NCBI GenBank assembly: GCA_965249185.1
Contig: CBDFLS010000002.1
Coordinates: 1,054,001-1,118,000, forward strand
From: CBDFLS01 sp965249185
Lineage (GTDB): Bacteria > Chloroflexota > Dehalococcoidia > Lucifugimonadales > Australimonadaceae
Direction: 5' to 3'
DNA: 64,000 nt
Part shown: in pieces, positions 35,316-44,335 of the stretch
Layout of the letters: every line of letters starts with the position of its first letter
How positions within the stretch are numbered: the first letter of the stretch is position 1
Notes under the pieces: generated by a model
Seen by the model: only the letters and a program-made list of their open reading frames with translations
What the model was told of the DNA's origin: nothing
Databases searched by the model: none
Program-made: the position numbers and the translations under genes

Positions 35316-36311
35316 ATGGCAGAGGCACGCGGAGTCCTGGTCATCGGAGAGGTGGCGAACGGCGCGCTTGCGGCCGGCACGCTGGACCTCCTGGCCGCAG
35401 GCCGCCATCTCATCGAGTCGCTGGGCGACGAACCCCTGAGCGTGCTGCTGGCCGAGGCGGACGTGGGCGATGCGCCGCAGCAGGCCATCGCCGGCGGCGC
35501 CGATGTCGTCTACGCAGCCACCAGCGCGGTGCTGGCGGGCTCCCCCGCCGACGGGATCGTGGCCGCGGCGGCGCAGGCGGCGAAGCAGGCCTCGCCCCGG
35601 TACGTGCTCGGCGCCAAGACCCTGCTGGGGCGCGACGTGATGCCCCGGCTCGCCTTCCGCCTGGGCACGGCGCTGGTCCAGGACTGCACGGCGCTGGAGG
35701 TGGACGCCAAGCAGCGCTTGCAGGCCACCCGGCCGGTCTACGGGGGCAACGCCCTGGCCACGGTGGCCTGCGTCACCGTTCCGGCGGTGGCATCGCTCCG
35801 GGTCAAGAGCTACGAGGCGTCGGCTCCCGACCCCAGCCGTCAGGGCCAGATAGTCCAACTCGACGTGGCGCTCACGGACTCCACCATCAGGGCCCGTGTG
35901 GTGAACCGGGTGGAACAGCCGTCGGAGGGACTGAAGCTGGAGGACGCCTCCATCATCGTGGCCGGGGGTCGCGGACTCGGTGGGCCGGAGCCGTTCCAGC
36001 AGCTACAGGAGCTGGCCTCACTGCTCCAGGGAGCCGTCGGCGCCTCCCGGGCGGCCTGCGACGCCGGCTGGGTCCCCCACAGCTACCAGATCGGGCTCAC
36101 CGGCAAGACGGTGACCCCCGACCTCTACATCACCGTGGGCATATCGGGCGCCAGCCAGCACATGGCCGGCTGCAGCGCCGCCCGGACCATCGTGGCCATC
36201 AACAAAGACGCCGACGCCAATATGTTCAAGGAGGCCCGCTACGGCGTGGCCGGCGACTGGAGCAAGGTGCTGCCGGCGTTCATCGACCAGCTTCACGAGT
36301 TGCTCTCCTAG
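35316..36311 (+). CDS. etfA: electron transfer flavoprotein alpha subunit
   Basis: 331 residues. The N-terminal half is the variable adenine-nucleotide-binding-like domain. The C-terminal FAD-binding domain shows 'IVAGGRGLGGPEPFQQLQELA', 'QIGLTGKTVTPDLYITVGISGASQHMAG' (about 253-285) and 'IVAINKDADANMF', all diagnostic for EtfA. It holds the FAD of the EtfAB dimer. A small uncharacterised gene follows after 22 bases and may belong to the same operon. Confidence 0.96.
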   Translation: MAEARGVLVIGEVANGALAAGTLDLLAAGRHLIESLGDEPLSVLLAEADVGDAPQQAIAGGADVVYAATSAVLAGSPADGIVAAAAQAAKQASPRYVLGAKTLLGRDVMPRLAFRLGTALVQDCTALEVDAKQRLQATRPVYGGNALATVACVTVPAVASLRVKSYEASAPDPSRQGQIVQLDVALTDSTIRARVVNRVEQPSEGLKLEDASIIVAGGRGLGGPEPFQQLQELASLLQGAVGASRAACDAGWVPHSYQIGLTGKTVTPDLYITVGISGASQHMAGCSAARTIVAINKDADANMFKEARYGVAGDWSKVLPAFIDQLHELLS

Positions 36312-36333
36312 TACAGCATCGAGGGACCGCCCC

Positions 36334-36777
36334 GTGGATTCCGACTCCGGCGACGAACTGAGGGAGTTTTTCAAGGAGATCGACTCCGCGGTGGTGGTGA
36401 TTGTCATTCTTCCGGCGCTGGGCCAGTGCCTGGTGCTGGACAGCCGCAACACCGCCGACGACCCGCCCCAGATGTCGGTCTCCCCGCCCTTGGGCTCGGG
36501 AGAGCGGCGCCTGCGCGAGCTGAACCGGGCGCGGCCGTATCTTCCAGAGGCGCAGCAGCTGGTAGCCATCCCCTGGACCGGCACCGTGGACGCCCTGGTG
36601 CGCTCCGGTGTTTGGCAACGGCTAGTGGACCGGATGGTCGAGTCGGGCTCCGAGAGCGCCCAGCAGTCCTGCCAGTCGTGCTTGAAGGAGCTCCACCGCT
36701 GGGAGCACACAGCCCTGGTGGCCATGATACGGGGCCAGGGCCCCTTCCACACCCTCTGGTCCCGGGCCGCCAGCTAG
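36334..36777 (+). CDS. uncharacterised protein downstream of etfBA
   Basis: 147 residues from GTG 36334, which follows GAGGGA. I do not recognise a family. The protein is soluble and starts with an acidic stretch. Its hydrophobic beginning 'AVVVIVILPALGQCLVLDS' looks like core strands rather than a membrane helix. Four cysteines include the pair in 'QQSCQSCLKELHRWEH', which with a following His might bind metal or redox-pair. The position 22 bases after etfA suggests co-transcription and perhaps a role linked to electron transfer, but that is inference from location. It ends 14 bases before the convergent EF-G-like gene. Confidence 0.6.
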   Translation: MDSDSGDELREFFKEIDSAVVVIVILPALGQCLVLDSRNTADDPPQMSVSPPLGSGERRLRELNRARPYLPEAQQLVAIPWTGTVDALVRSGVWQRLVDRMVESGSESAQQSCQSCLKELHRWEHTALVAMIRGQGPFHTLWSRAAS

Positions 36778-36791
36778 CTCGACGCGCCGCC

Positions 36792-38825
36792 TCAGACCTT
36801 GGCCGCCTCCTTCTTGGAGGCCTCCAGGATGCGGTGGGTGAGGTGCGCCGGCACCTCGTTGTAGTGGTTGAACTCCATGGCGAAGGAGCCGCGGCCCTGG
36901 GTGAGGGCTCGCAGCACCGTGGCGTATTGCAGCACCTCGGCCTGGGGCACCTCCGCCTCCACCACCGTCGTTCCGCCCTCCGGCCTCATCCCGCCTATCT
37001 TGGCGCGCCGCGTGTTGAGGTCGCCGATGACGTCGCCCGTTTGGTCGTTGGGCATCGTCACCTCCATCCGCATCACCGGCTCCAGCAGGACCGGCGATGC
37101 CTCCGCCATCCCCTTCTTCAACGCCATGCTGCCGGCGATCTCGAAGCTCATACCCGACGAGTCCACCGAGTGAGAGCTGCCGTCGTACAGCACCACCCGC
37201 ATATCGACGATGGGATGACCGCCCAGAACGCCCTCCTCCATGGCCTTCATCACGCCCTTCTCCACGGCGGGGATGTACTCCTTGGGGACATTGCCCCCCA
37301 CCACCTCGCTGACGAAGCTGTGACCCTGGCCACGCCCCTGAGGCTCCAGCCGGAGCAGCACGTGGCCGTACTGGCCGTGGCCGCCCGACTGCTTCTTGTG
37401 CCTGTACTCCACCTTGGTCGTGCGGGTGATGGACTCCTGATAGGCGACATGGGGCGCTGAGAGCTCCAGCTCCACCCCAAACTTTCGCTTGGCCTTCTCG
37501 GCCAGGACCTCCACATGGCTGGGGCCGAAGCCAGAAAGGGTGATCTCGGCCGTGGCCACGTTTCGGCCCACCCGCAGGCTCGGGTCCTCCTCCGCCAGCC
37601 GGGTCAGGACCGAAGACATCTTTTCCATGTCCGCCTTGCTCTTGGGATGCACGGCCACCGTATAGATGGGGTTGGGAAAGGTCACGCCCGCCAGGAGAAC
37701 GGGGTCGCTCTTGTGGGTCAGTGTGTCGCCGGTAGTGGTAGCGCCCAGCTTGGCCACCGCGCCGATGTCGCCCGCCACCAGCTCCGCCACGTTCGCCTGG
37801 GACTTGCCGGAGGGCACGAAGAGCTGGGCGACACGCTCGCTCTCCGCCTTCACCGCGTTCCACACCTCGCTGTTGCCCTTGAGCGTGCCGCTATAGAGAC
37901 GGAAGTACGAGAGCTTCCCCACGAAGGGGTCCGCCGTGGTCTTAAACACCGCGGCTGCCAAAGGGCCCTGGGGATCGGCCTGGAGCTCTCCCTCCTGACC
38001 GTTCCGGCTGGCCACGGCCGGGTCCACCTCCCCAGGAGAGGGGAGATAGGAGACGATGGCATCCATGAGCTGCTCCACGCCCTTGGACGCGATGGCCGAG
38101 CCGACCAGCACCGGCACCACCCGGCCCATGAGTACGCCATGCTTCAACCCCGTGTCCAGCTCTTCGGCGGTCAGCGCGGACGTCTCCAGGTACTTGTTCG
38201 TCAGCTCATCGTCCGTCTCGGCCACCGCCTCGAGCAACTCCTCGCGGGCCGAGACGGCCACGTCCTGGACCTCGGCGGGCAGGTCGTCCTGCAGTAGGCT
38301 GACCACGTCCTTGAACTGGGCCTCGGCGCCCACGGGAAGGTCCAGGGCGACACACTGCTTGCCCAAGCGCTCCCGAATCTGGGCCAAGACTCCGGCGAAG
38401 TTGGCGTTCTCGCGGTCCATCTTATTGATGAAGATGAGAATGGGCAGCTTGCTTTCGGCGAGCCGAAGCCACATCTGTTCCGTGCCCACCTCCACGCCGG
38501 CCGGCGCCGACACCACCAGAACGGCGGCATCGGCGACCCGCAGGCCGGAGAGCGTCTCGCCCAAAAACTCGGCATAGCCCGGGGTGTCCAGGAGGTTGAT
38601 CTTCTGGTCCTTCCACACGCAGGGCAGCACCGACGTCTGGAGACTGGTCTGGCGGCGATGCTCCTCGGGCTCGTGGTCGGAGACGGTGTTGCCGTCCTCC
38701 ACCTTGCCCAAACGGCTGGTCCCCTTGGCCGCGTAGAGCATCGCCTCGGCCAAGGATGTCTTACCCGCGCCGGAGTGCGACAGCAGGACAACGTTGCGAA
38801 TCTGGTTGGTGCCGAACTGGTCCAC
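36792..38825 (-). CDS. elongation factor G paralogue (EF-G-like translational GTPase)
   Basis: 677 residues with the EF-G domain order. The GTPase domain has 'SHSGAGKTSLAEAML', 'LLDTPGYAEF' and 'FINKMDREN'. Domains II-V follow, including the domain IV loop region 'KKQSGGHGQYGHV' and the closing 'PEGGTTVVEAEVPQAEVLQYATVLRALTQGRGSF'. The switch I segment 'EPEEHRRQTSLQTSV' replaces the usual RGITI of housekeeping EF-G, as in the EF-G II/FusA-like paralogue group. Such paralogues may act in ribosome recycling or under stress; function cannot be fixed here. The gene is monocistronic and lies outside a str operon, which also argues against the main EF-G. Confidence 0.9.
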   Translation of the reverse strand: MDQFGTNQIRNVVLLSHSGAGKTSLAEAMLYAAKGTSRLGKVEDGNTVSDHEPEEHRRQTSLQTSVLPCVWKDQKINLLDTPGYAEFLGETLSGLRVADAAVLVVSAPAGVEVGTEQMWLRLAESKLPILIFINKMDRENANFAGVLAQIRERLGKQCVALDLPVGAEAQFKDVVSLLQDDLPAEVQDVAVSAREELLEAVAETDDELTNKYLETSALTAEELDTGLKHGVLMGRVVPVLVGSAIASKGVEQLMDAIVSYLPSPGEVDPAVASRNGQEGELQADPQGPLAAAVFKTTADPFVGKLSYFRLYSGTLKGNSEVWNAVKAESERVAQLFVPSGKSQANVAELVAGDIGAVAKLGATTTGDTLTHKSDPVLLAGVTFPNPIYTVAVHPKSKADMEKMSSVLTRLAEEDPSLRVGRNVATAEITLSGFGPSHVEVLAEKAKRKFGVELELSAPHVAYQESITRTTKVEYRHKKQSGGHGQYGHVLLRLEPQGRGQGHSFVSEVVGGNVPKEYIPAVEKGVMKAMEEGVLGGHPIVDMRVVLYDGSSHSVDSSGMSFEIAGSMALKKGMAEASPVLLEPVMRMEVTMPNDQTGDVIGDLNTRRAKIGGMRPEGGTTVVEAEVPQAEVLQYATVLRALTQGRGSFAMEFNHYNEVPAHLTHRILEASKKEAAKV

Positions 38826-38971
38826 GGAGCCCCTCCCTTTTCTCAGAGATTAGACGCCGAGCCCCCATTCTGCCGGGCCCATTCTATTGAAGGCCGGGAC
38901 GGGACGCAACAGCGCCCCAGCCTTCGGCGTCTGAAACTATGTGTGGTACCGTGAGGCCAGGGAGAGCGCCG

Positions 38972-40264
38972 ATGCGACGGGCGGTCAAGCGGACGCTGGT
39001 GATGGCGGTAGTAGCCTTGCTGGTCCTCGTGGGCGCCAGCGGGGGCGGCACCATATCGCCCAAGCGCTCGGTCATAGGCCCCTATCGACACGACCTGTTG
39101 AGCTGGGAGGTCCGGCACCTGCCGGACAAGTGGGGGCACCGCGTGTTCACGCTATTGCCCGGCCGCACGGCCAGCGCCGAGCAGCGCACGGAGGCCATCG
39201 GCGAGTACTTCGAGCTGGGCGATGGGGTGCGCCGCCTTCAAGGAGAGCTGGAGCTCGCGCTGGGGGAGCCGGAGCTCGCGCCGGCTCTCCCCGAGGCGGA
39301 ACCGGAGCGGACGCCCGAAGTGGTCCAGCGGGAGATAGACGAGGCGCAGCGGCGCCAGGAGAAGCTGCGACCGGAGGTGGAGGAGGCGCTGGAGGCTGCG
39401 GTCACCGCCGTCCTGGCGGAGATGAGGATCATCACCAGCCTGGGCCCCCTTCGATGGCCTCCCGTGGACTTCACGTTTGAGCCCAACCCCCTGGTGCTGG
39501 TCACCTCGCCCCGGGACGAGGTCCGCCGCCTGCGGGACGTCACGCTACGCCCGGGGGTGGAGCTGCTGGAGCGGGAGGAGCTGGAGGCGGCGGTCGAGAA
39601 GCTGGAGGGCGTCTCGGCGCTGGTGGTGCGCATCGGCGGAATCGCCACGTACCCGGGCTCCGTCTCGCCCACGGCCTCGCTGCACGGGGCGCTGGTCGTG
39701 GCCAGCCACGAATGGCTCCACCACCATCTCTTCTTCCGCCCGCTGGGTCGCAGCTACTGGACGAGCGGCGGCCTCGCCAGCATCAACGAGACGTTGGCCA
39801 ATATCGCCGGCAGGGAGATCGGCGACCGTGTCTTCACACGGCTCACCGGCCAGATGGTGGAGCGGCCGCCCTACGAGCCGCCGTCGCTGGAACCCGAGCG
39901 GGACCCCGAGCCGGGAGTCTTCGACTTTACGCGGGAGATGCGCCGCACGCGGCTCCGGCTCGACGAGCTGCTGGAGGCGGGACGCGTGAAGGAGGCGGAG
40001 GCCTACTTGGAGGAGCGGCGCCGCATCTTCGTGGAGAACGGCCATCCCATCCGTAAGCTGAACCAGGCCTACTTCGCCTTCCACGGCACGTACGCCGACT
40101 CGCCGGCCTCGGTGAGCCCCATAGAGCCGCAGCTCCGGGCCATCCGAGCGGCCTCCGCCGACCTCGCGGAGTTCCTGGACCGGGTCTCGGGCGTCACCTC
40201 GGGGGCGGCGCTGGAGGAGCTCGCCAGGACGGCGGGGTGGGCGCCGTCCACTCCCGTTAGCTGA
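38972..40264 (+). CDS. putative secreted or membrane-anchored HExxH metallopeptidase, uncharacterised
   Basis: 430 residues from ATG 38972, which follows AGGGAGAG. A hydrophobic N-terminal segment ('TLVMAVVALLVLVGASGG') is a signal sequence or anchor. A Glu/Arg-rich coiled-coil stretch (about residues 85-145) follows. The zinc-peptidase-like motif is 'ASHEWLHHHLFF' (HExxH about 248-252), with 'SINETLANIAG' some 24 residues later offering the third-ligand Glu of gluzincins. I do not recognise a named family. The spacing and hydrophobic context make a real peptidase active site plausible. Upstream is the divergent EF-G-like gene; downstream is a nuclease gene. Confidence 0.7.
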   Translation: MRRAVKRTLVMAVVALLVLVGASGGGTISPKRSVIGPYRHDLLSWEVRHLPDKWGHRVFTLLPGRTASAEQRTEAIGEYFELGDGVRRLQGELELALGEPELAPALPEAEPERTPEVVQREIDEAQRRQEKLRPEVEEALEAAVTAVLAEMRIITSLGPLRWPPVDFTFEPNPLVLVTSPRDEVRRLRDVTLRPGVELLEREELEAAVEKLEGVSALVVRIGGIATYPGSVSPTASLHGALVVASHEWLHHHLFFRPLGRSYWTSGGLASINETLANIAGREIGDRVFTRLTGQMVERPPYEPPSLEPERDPEPGVFDFTREMRRTRLRLDELLEAGRVKEAEAYLEERRRIFVENGHPIRKLNQAYFAFHGTYADSPASVSPIEPQLRAIRAASADLAEFLDRVSGVTSGAALEELARTAGWAPSTPVS

Positions 40265-40330
40265 TCGACTTCCCATCAAACTGGATTGCTGGCTTCATGG
40301 CAATCTTTCCGCGAGACCGCCGTGCTCCCG

Positions 40331-40356
40331 TATAATAGGGCCCACTCCCGCTGGAG
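40331..40356 (+). promoter_or_regulatory. -10 box and ribosome binding site of the TM0106-type nuclease gene
   Basis: TATAAT at 40331-40336 is a perfect -10 box; the -35 region is weak. A GGAGGT Shine-Dalgarno (40351-40356) precedes the GTG start at 40366 by 9 bases. Confidence 0.55.
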
Positions 40357-40365
40357 GTCTCCACC

Positions 40366-41859
40366 GTGCGGTTCGACGCCTCCGATATCCACGACCTCTA
40401 CCGTCCCTCTCCCTGCGCCTTGCGCGCCCGGCTGGCAAAACGGGGCGAGAAGCCCACGGGCGAGCCCAACGCCTTCACCGCGCTGCTCAGGGAGCTGGGC
40501 CAGCGCCACGAAGAGCAACATCTTCGGGACTTTCCAGTCCACCTGGACTTGAGCGAGGGCGATTTCGACCAGCGCCACCAGGCCACCCTCGAGGCGGTGC
40601 GGCGTGGCGAGGATGTGCTGTACCAGCCCGTCCTCTTCGGCTGGCGCCAGCAACAAGACGAGCGCGACTTCATTGTCGGCATCCCCGACCTGCTCATCCG
40701 GACCGAGGACGGCTACGTCATCCGCGACTGCAAGCTGGCGCTCAGCGCCGATGAGAAGAGCCACCCGGAGACGCTTCGCCAGCTAGAGCTCTACGGCTGG
40801 CTCTACGAGCAGTGCTTCGGCCGCCCTCCTCTGCGGCTGGAGGTGCTGCTGGGGAACGGCTCTCTCCGAGAGCTCGGCTATGACGGCGGCGCCACAGCGC
40901 TGGCGGTGCTCGACGAGATCAAACGGGTCGCCTTGGCCCCGGAGGAGCACTACGAGCCGGTAGGCTGGACCAAGTGCAACACGTGCGGGTTCTTCGACCG
41001 CTGCTGGGACAAGGCCCGGCAACGGCACGACGTTGCCTTGCTCGTCGACGTGGACCAAGGCCTGGCGCGTCACTTGCACGAGAGCGGCGTGTCCACCTAC
41101 CAGCAGCTCGCTGAACGGTTCACCCCGGGCCGGCTCGCCGAAGAGCGGCGGCTCCAGGGGGATCAACTGAGGCGGGTCGGCACCAAGGCCGGGAACATCC
41201 TGCAACACGCCCGGGCCCTCAGCATGGACACGGTGCTCCAGCTCAACCGCTTCCCGCACACACTGGACCAGCCTTACGTCGTGCTCGACCTCGAGGGCTT
41301 GCCGCAGGAGATGGACGAGCTGGAGAAGGCCTATCTCTGGGGGATGCAGGTGTGCGGTCCGGTGACCGGCCCATACCGGGCCGCGGTGGCGCCGCTGGAC
41401 CATGACGGCGACAGAATCGGCTGGGAGCGGTTCCTGACCGAAGCCGAGCGTGTTCTCGACGACCACGGCGATATCCGCTTCATCCACTACGCTCCCTACG
41501 AGCGGACGATGATCGCCCGGTACGTAACGCGGTACGGGGACCGGCATGGCGTCGCCGCCCGCGTGCTCGACCGCCTGCTGGACCTTTACCCGCTCACCCG
41601 GCAGACGGTCGTCCTGCCGGAGCCCAGCTACAGCCTGAAGGTGGTGGAACGGCGGGCCGGCTTTCGGCGCACCATGGACGAGTACGGGGGGAGCTGGTCC
41701 ATCGCCCGTTACATCCAGGCCGTCGAGGCCAACGATGCGGCCATCTACGAGGACACCATGGAAGAGATACTGCGCTACAACCGGGAGGACCTGGAGGCTA
41801 CGTGGGCCGTCTTCCGATGGCTCGCTTCGAGCTACTCCGGCGTGCCGCCCTCCGCCTGA
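40366..41859 (+). CDS. TM0106-type RecB-like nuclease fused to a DEDD exonuclease-like domain
   Basis: 497 residues from GTG 40366. The N-terminal half is a RecB-like PD-(D/E)xK nuclease: 'IVGIPDLLIR' and 'YVIRDCKLAL' (about residue 120) give the D...D-x-K core. A cysteine trio in 'CNTCGFFDRCW' (about 204-213) may hold an iron-sulfur cluster as in AddB/Cas4-like nucleases. The C-terminal half is an RNase H-fold exonuclease: 'YVVLDLEGL' (about 306), 'FIHYAPYERTMI' and 'YNREDLEATWAVF' supply the acidic residues. This matches the 'TM0106 family RecB-like putative nuclease' architecture, whose biological role is not established. Confidence 0.87.
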   Translation: MRFDASDIHDLYRPSPCALRARLAKRGEKPTGEPNAFTALLRELGQRHEEQHLRDFPVHLDLSEGDFDQRHQATLEAVRRGEDVLYQPVLFGWRQQQDERDFIVGIPDLLIRTEDGYVIRDCKLALSADEKSHPETLRQLELYGWLYEQCFGRPPLRLEVLLGNGSLRELGYDGGATALAVLDEIKRVALAPEEHYEPVGWTKCNTCGFFDRCWDKARQRHDVALLVDVDQGLARHLHESGVSTYQQLAERFTPGRLAEERRLQGDQLRRVGTKAGNILQHARALSMDTVLQLNRFPHTLDQPYVVLDLEGLPQEMDELEKAYLWGMQVCGPVTGPYRAAVAPLDHDGDRIGWERFLTEAERVLDDHGDIRFIHYAPYERTMIARYVTRYGDRHGVAARVLDRLLDLYPLTRQTVVLPEPSYSLKVVERRAGFRRTMDEYGGSWSIARYIQAVEANDAAIYEDTMEEILRYNREDLEATWAVFRWLASSYSGVPPSA

Positions 41860-41874
41860 ATCCCTGAAGGCCGG

Positions 41875-42906
41875 CTACCAGTCCGGCTCGGCGTTCGGCA
41901 GCTCCCCGCCGGTAATTTGTAGCTGGTTGGCGCCGGCGGCGTCCATCACAAAGACGTCGGGCTTGCCGGTAAGACCGGAGACGAAGGCGAGGCGTCCATC
42001 GGGCGACCAGACGGGGCTTCGCTCGGGCACCTCGTTGGTGGTCAGCGCCCGGAGGTCCTTGCCTTTGGGCGAGACGGTGAACACGTCTGGGTTGCCGTTC
42101 CGCTCCGAGAGAAAGGCGATGTGGTCGCGGTCCTCGGACCACGCCGGGGCGTAGTCGGGGGATGGATCATCGGTGAGACGCATCGGCTCGCCTATCTTAA
42201 CCCCATCCCCGATATCGACCACGTAGAGCTCCTGATTATCGTCCCGAAGCGAGACGAAAACGAGCCGCTTGCTGTCCGAGGACCAGGCAGGCGACCAGTC
42301 GGGCCCCTGCGTTATCTGGATCCGATTCACGCCGGTGGGGTTCCGCAGGAAGAGGCCTATGGACTTGCCCTTCTCATCGAGCACCACGAAAGCGATCCAC
42401 TGACCGTTGGGCGACCAGGCGATCTGCGTCTCGGCGACACTGCCAAAGGTGAGGCGGTGGGGGACCAGGTCGTGGAGGGCGACCACGTGGACATGGGACT
42501 TGCCCTCCAGGTCGGGCGAGATGTAGGCCAGGCTTCGGCCGTCGGGCGACCAGATGGGGTCCGACTCGTCGAAGCCGCTGTTGGTGACCCGCATGAGGCC
42601 GCTGCCGTCAGCCAGCACCGCGTACACCTCCACATCGCCGTCCCGGTCCGTCAAGAAGGCCAGCCGCTTGCCATCCGGAGACCAGCGGGGAGAGAAGTCG
42701 TCGGAGGTGTCTTCGACCACGACGTGGGCCTGGGTCCCATCGGGCCGGACCACCCAGATGTCACGCTCGCCCTCGGGGCCGGTGGTATAGGCGATGAAAC
42801 CCGGGTCCTGGAGTACGCCGCAGGCGACGCCCGCCACGACCGCCATCGCCAGCAGCACGCCAACCCTAAGAGCGGCCAACCCCTGTCTGAACGGCAAAGC
42901 GCCCAT
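41875..42906 (-). CDS. TolB-like beta-propeller lipoprotein
   Basis: 343 residues from ATG 42904-42906, which follows GGAGG closely. A lipoprotein signal peptide ends at the lipobox 'VAGVAC'. The mature protein is a series of about six PD40/WD40-like repeats, each with a 'SPxWSPDGRxLAF(V/I)S' core followed by an Asp/Asn-rich turn. This predicts a six-bladed beta-propeller on the outside of the membrane. TolB-type propellers bind other proteins or sugars. No Tol-Pal system genes accompany it, so its partner is unknown. Confidence 0.87.
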   Translation of the reverse strand: MGALPFRQGLAALRVGVLLAMAVVAGVACGVLQDPGFIAYTTGPEGERDIWVVRPDGTQAHVVVEDTSDDFSPRWSPDGKRLAFLTDRDGDVEVYAVLADGSGLMRVTNSGFDESDPIWSPDGRSLAYISPDLEGKSHVHVVALHDLVPHRLTFGSVAETQIAWSPNGQWIAFVVLDEKGKSIGLFLRNPTGVNRIQITQGPDWSPAWSSDSKRLVFVSLRDDNQELYVVDIGDGVKIGEPMRLTDDPSPDYAPAWSEDRDHIAFLSERNGNPDVFTVSPKGKDLRALTTNEVPERSPVWSPDGRLAFVSGLTGKPDVFVMDAAGANQLQITGGELPNAEPDW

Positions 42907-43078
42907 AGCGCCTCCGGCCGAAGGTTGTGTCAAATTATACCCAGGCATCGTGGCCAAGCCAAGGGCTTTGGGAAACGGCTTAGAAATAGTTTAACCCTTT
43001 TCCCATCATTTTACCAAAGACACGGAGCAGCCATGGCTGTTTCGCGGACCATCGGCGGGAGGTGATGGGAAAGGCGGC

Positions 43079-43414
43079 TTACGAGGGCGTGGAGCGTGGG
43101 ATCCGCGGCGGTCGGTGTGGCTCTGTCCGGGAGGAGCGGAGCATCCCATAGACTAAGCCTCCAACCACGCCTATGGCGCCACCACCCGAGATGATGACCG
43201 TGGGGAACCAGAAAGGCGTCCTGTCCAGGTCCTCCTTACACGTGGTCCGGACCTCATCGTAGACCGCCTGCTCGGTGCGGATTTGCCGGTCGCACAATTC
43301 CACTTCGCCAATGAACACGGACTGAATGAAGAGGGCCGGCACCACCGAGACCAGAGCCGTCGCCACGCCCACCACCAGCGCGTACATCAGGCCGTTGACG
43401 AGCCGTCTCACCAA
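43079..43414 (-). CDS. small two-helix membrane protein, uncharacterised
   Basis: About 111 residues. The start is TTG 43412-43414 or the adjacent GTG; the frame is open further upstream, but that part overlaps the alkylation-repair gene and is not protein-like. Two membrane helices ('LMYALVVGVATALVSVVPALF' region and 'VIISGGGAIGVVGGLVYGML') flank a loop with three charged clusters and two Cys (VELCDRQ, TTCKEDL) that could form a disulfide outside the cell. The tail is basic and proline-rich. It lies 28 bases after the AlkD-like gene on the same strand. I see no family match. Confidence 0.55.
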   Translation of the reverse strand: MVRRLVNGLMYALVVGVATALVSVVPALFIQSVFIGEVELCDRQIRTEQAVYDEVRTTCKEDLDRTPFWFPTVIISGGGAIGVVGGLVYGMLRSSRTEPHRPPRIPRSTPS

Positions 43415-43442
43415 GGGGGCATTCCTCAGCCCTGCCGGCGAT

Positions 43443-44213
43443 TCATGGGCCCACCGCCGCCGTCCGTTGGGCCGGCGACATCTTCTCGACGGCGATCCGC
43501 AGCAGCGCGGGGCTGGCCTTCTCCCTCCACGGCTGGAGGAACTCCACCACACGCTCCGGCTGCAGGCGGCTAGCCTCTTGCAGCAGCCACCCGACGCCCT
43601 GGTGCACCATCTCGTCCTGGTCGGTCATGAGCGGCTCGGCCACGGTCAGCGCATCGGTCAGAAAGCGTCCCTCGCGGACCAGGGGCACGAAGGAGGTGGC
43701 GGCGACACGGCGGCGCCACCGGCTGGGGGAGCGGGTCCACTCCAGCAGCCGGCCAGTCATCGATGGCCTGCCCGCCAGGGCCCGCGCGATGAGGTGCGTC
43801 GCCAGGCTGTCGGCGTTGGCCCAGTTGGTCAGTGGCTCCACCCATCGGGCGAACCGGTCGAACTCGCTGCCGCCGATATGCCGAGCGAAGGCGCTCAACT
43901 GCTGGTCCGCCAGCACCCCCTCCTCCAGATTGCCGCTGAGCCACAGCGGCTCCGCCACCTCCAGGGCCAGGGCCAGCCCACCGCCACGGACCTCGCGGAT
44001 CAGGTCGGTCCCAATCCGGTGCACCTCCGGTGGGCGCACGCCGTAGCAATCGATGGCCTCTTCAAAAAACTTGTGGTGCTCCTCGGCGGTCCGCTGGCTG
44101 GAAGCGGAACGCAGCTTCTCCCGCGCCTCGCGGACCAACCGCTCCACCAGCGCCGGGTCCGGCGCGGGAGGGGCGGCTGCGTCTCGGTCTCTGCCGGTCC
44201 TACGGCTGCTCAT
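43443..44213 (-). CDS. DNA alkylation repair protein (AlkD-like HEAT-repeat family)
   Basis: 256 residues of alpha-helical HEAT-like repeats. 'HKFFEEAIDCYGVRPPEVHRIG', 'WVEPLTNWANADSLATHLI', 'SPSRWRRRVAATSFVPLVREG' and 'MVHQGVGWLLQEASRLQPERVVEFL' correspond in order to segments of AlkD-type glycosylases, including the conserved Trp/Asp/Arg region that contacts damaged DNA. AlkD removes positively charged alkylated bases such as 7-methylguanine without flipping them. ATG 44211-44213 starts the frame. The small membrane protein gene follows. Confidence 0.85.
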   Translation of the reverse strand: MSSRRTGRDRDAAAPPAPDPALVERLVREAREKLRSASSQRTAEEHHKFFEEAIDCYGVRPPEVHRIGTDLIREVRGGGLALALEVAEPLWLSGNLEEGVLADQQLSAFARHIGGSEFDRFARWVEPLTNWANADSLATHLIARALAGRPSMTGRLLEWTRSPSRWRRRVAATSFVPLVREGRFLTDALTVAEPLMTDQDEMVHQGVGWLLQEASRLQPERVVEFLQPWREKASPALLRIAVEKMSPAQRTAAVGP

Positions 44214-44335
44214 GGCTTATACAATCTCTCTTCAAGGCGGCCTAGGGGCTCTCTGCGAGACGGCCCGTGCGGCGCCCCGACGGCGCCGGGCCTCCGAGGC
44301 GACGGCCGCGGCCCAGCAGACCCTGCTCCGACGCG

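Noticed and set aside
36792..38825. Calling this gene the housekeeping elongation factor G
   Set aside because: Switch I lacks the RGITI form and the gene is not in a ribosomal-protein operon, so a paralogue is more likely.
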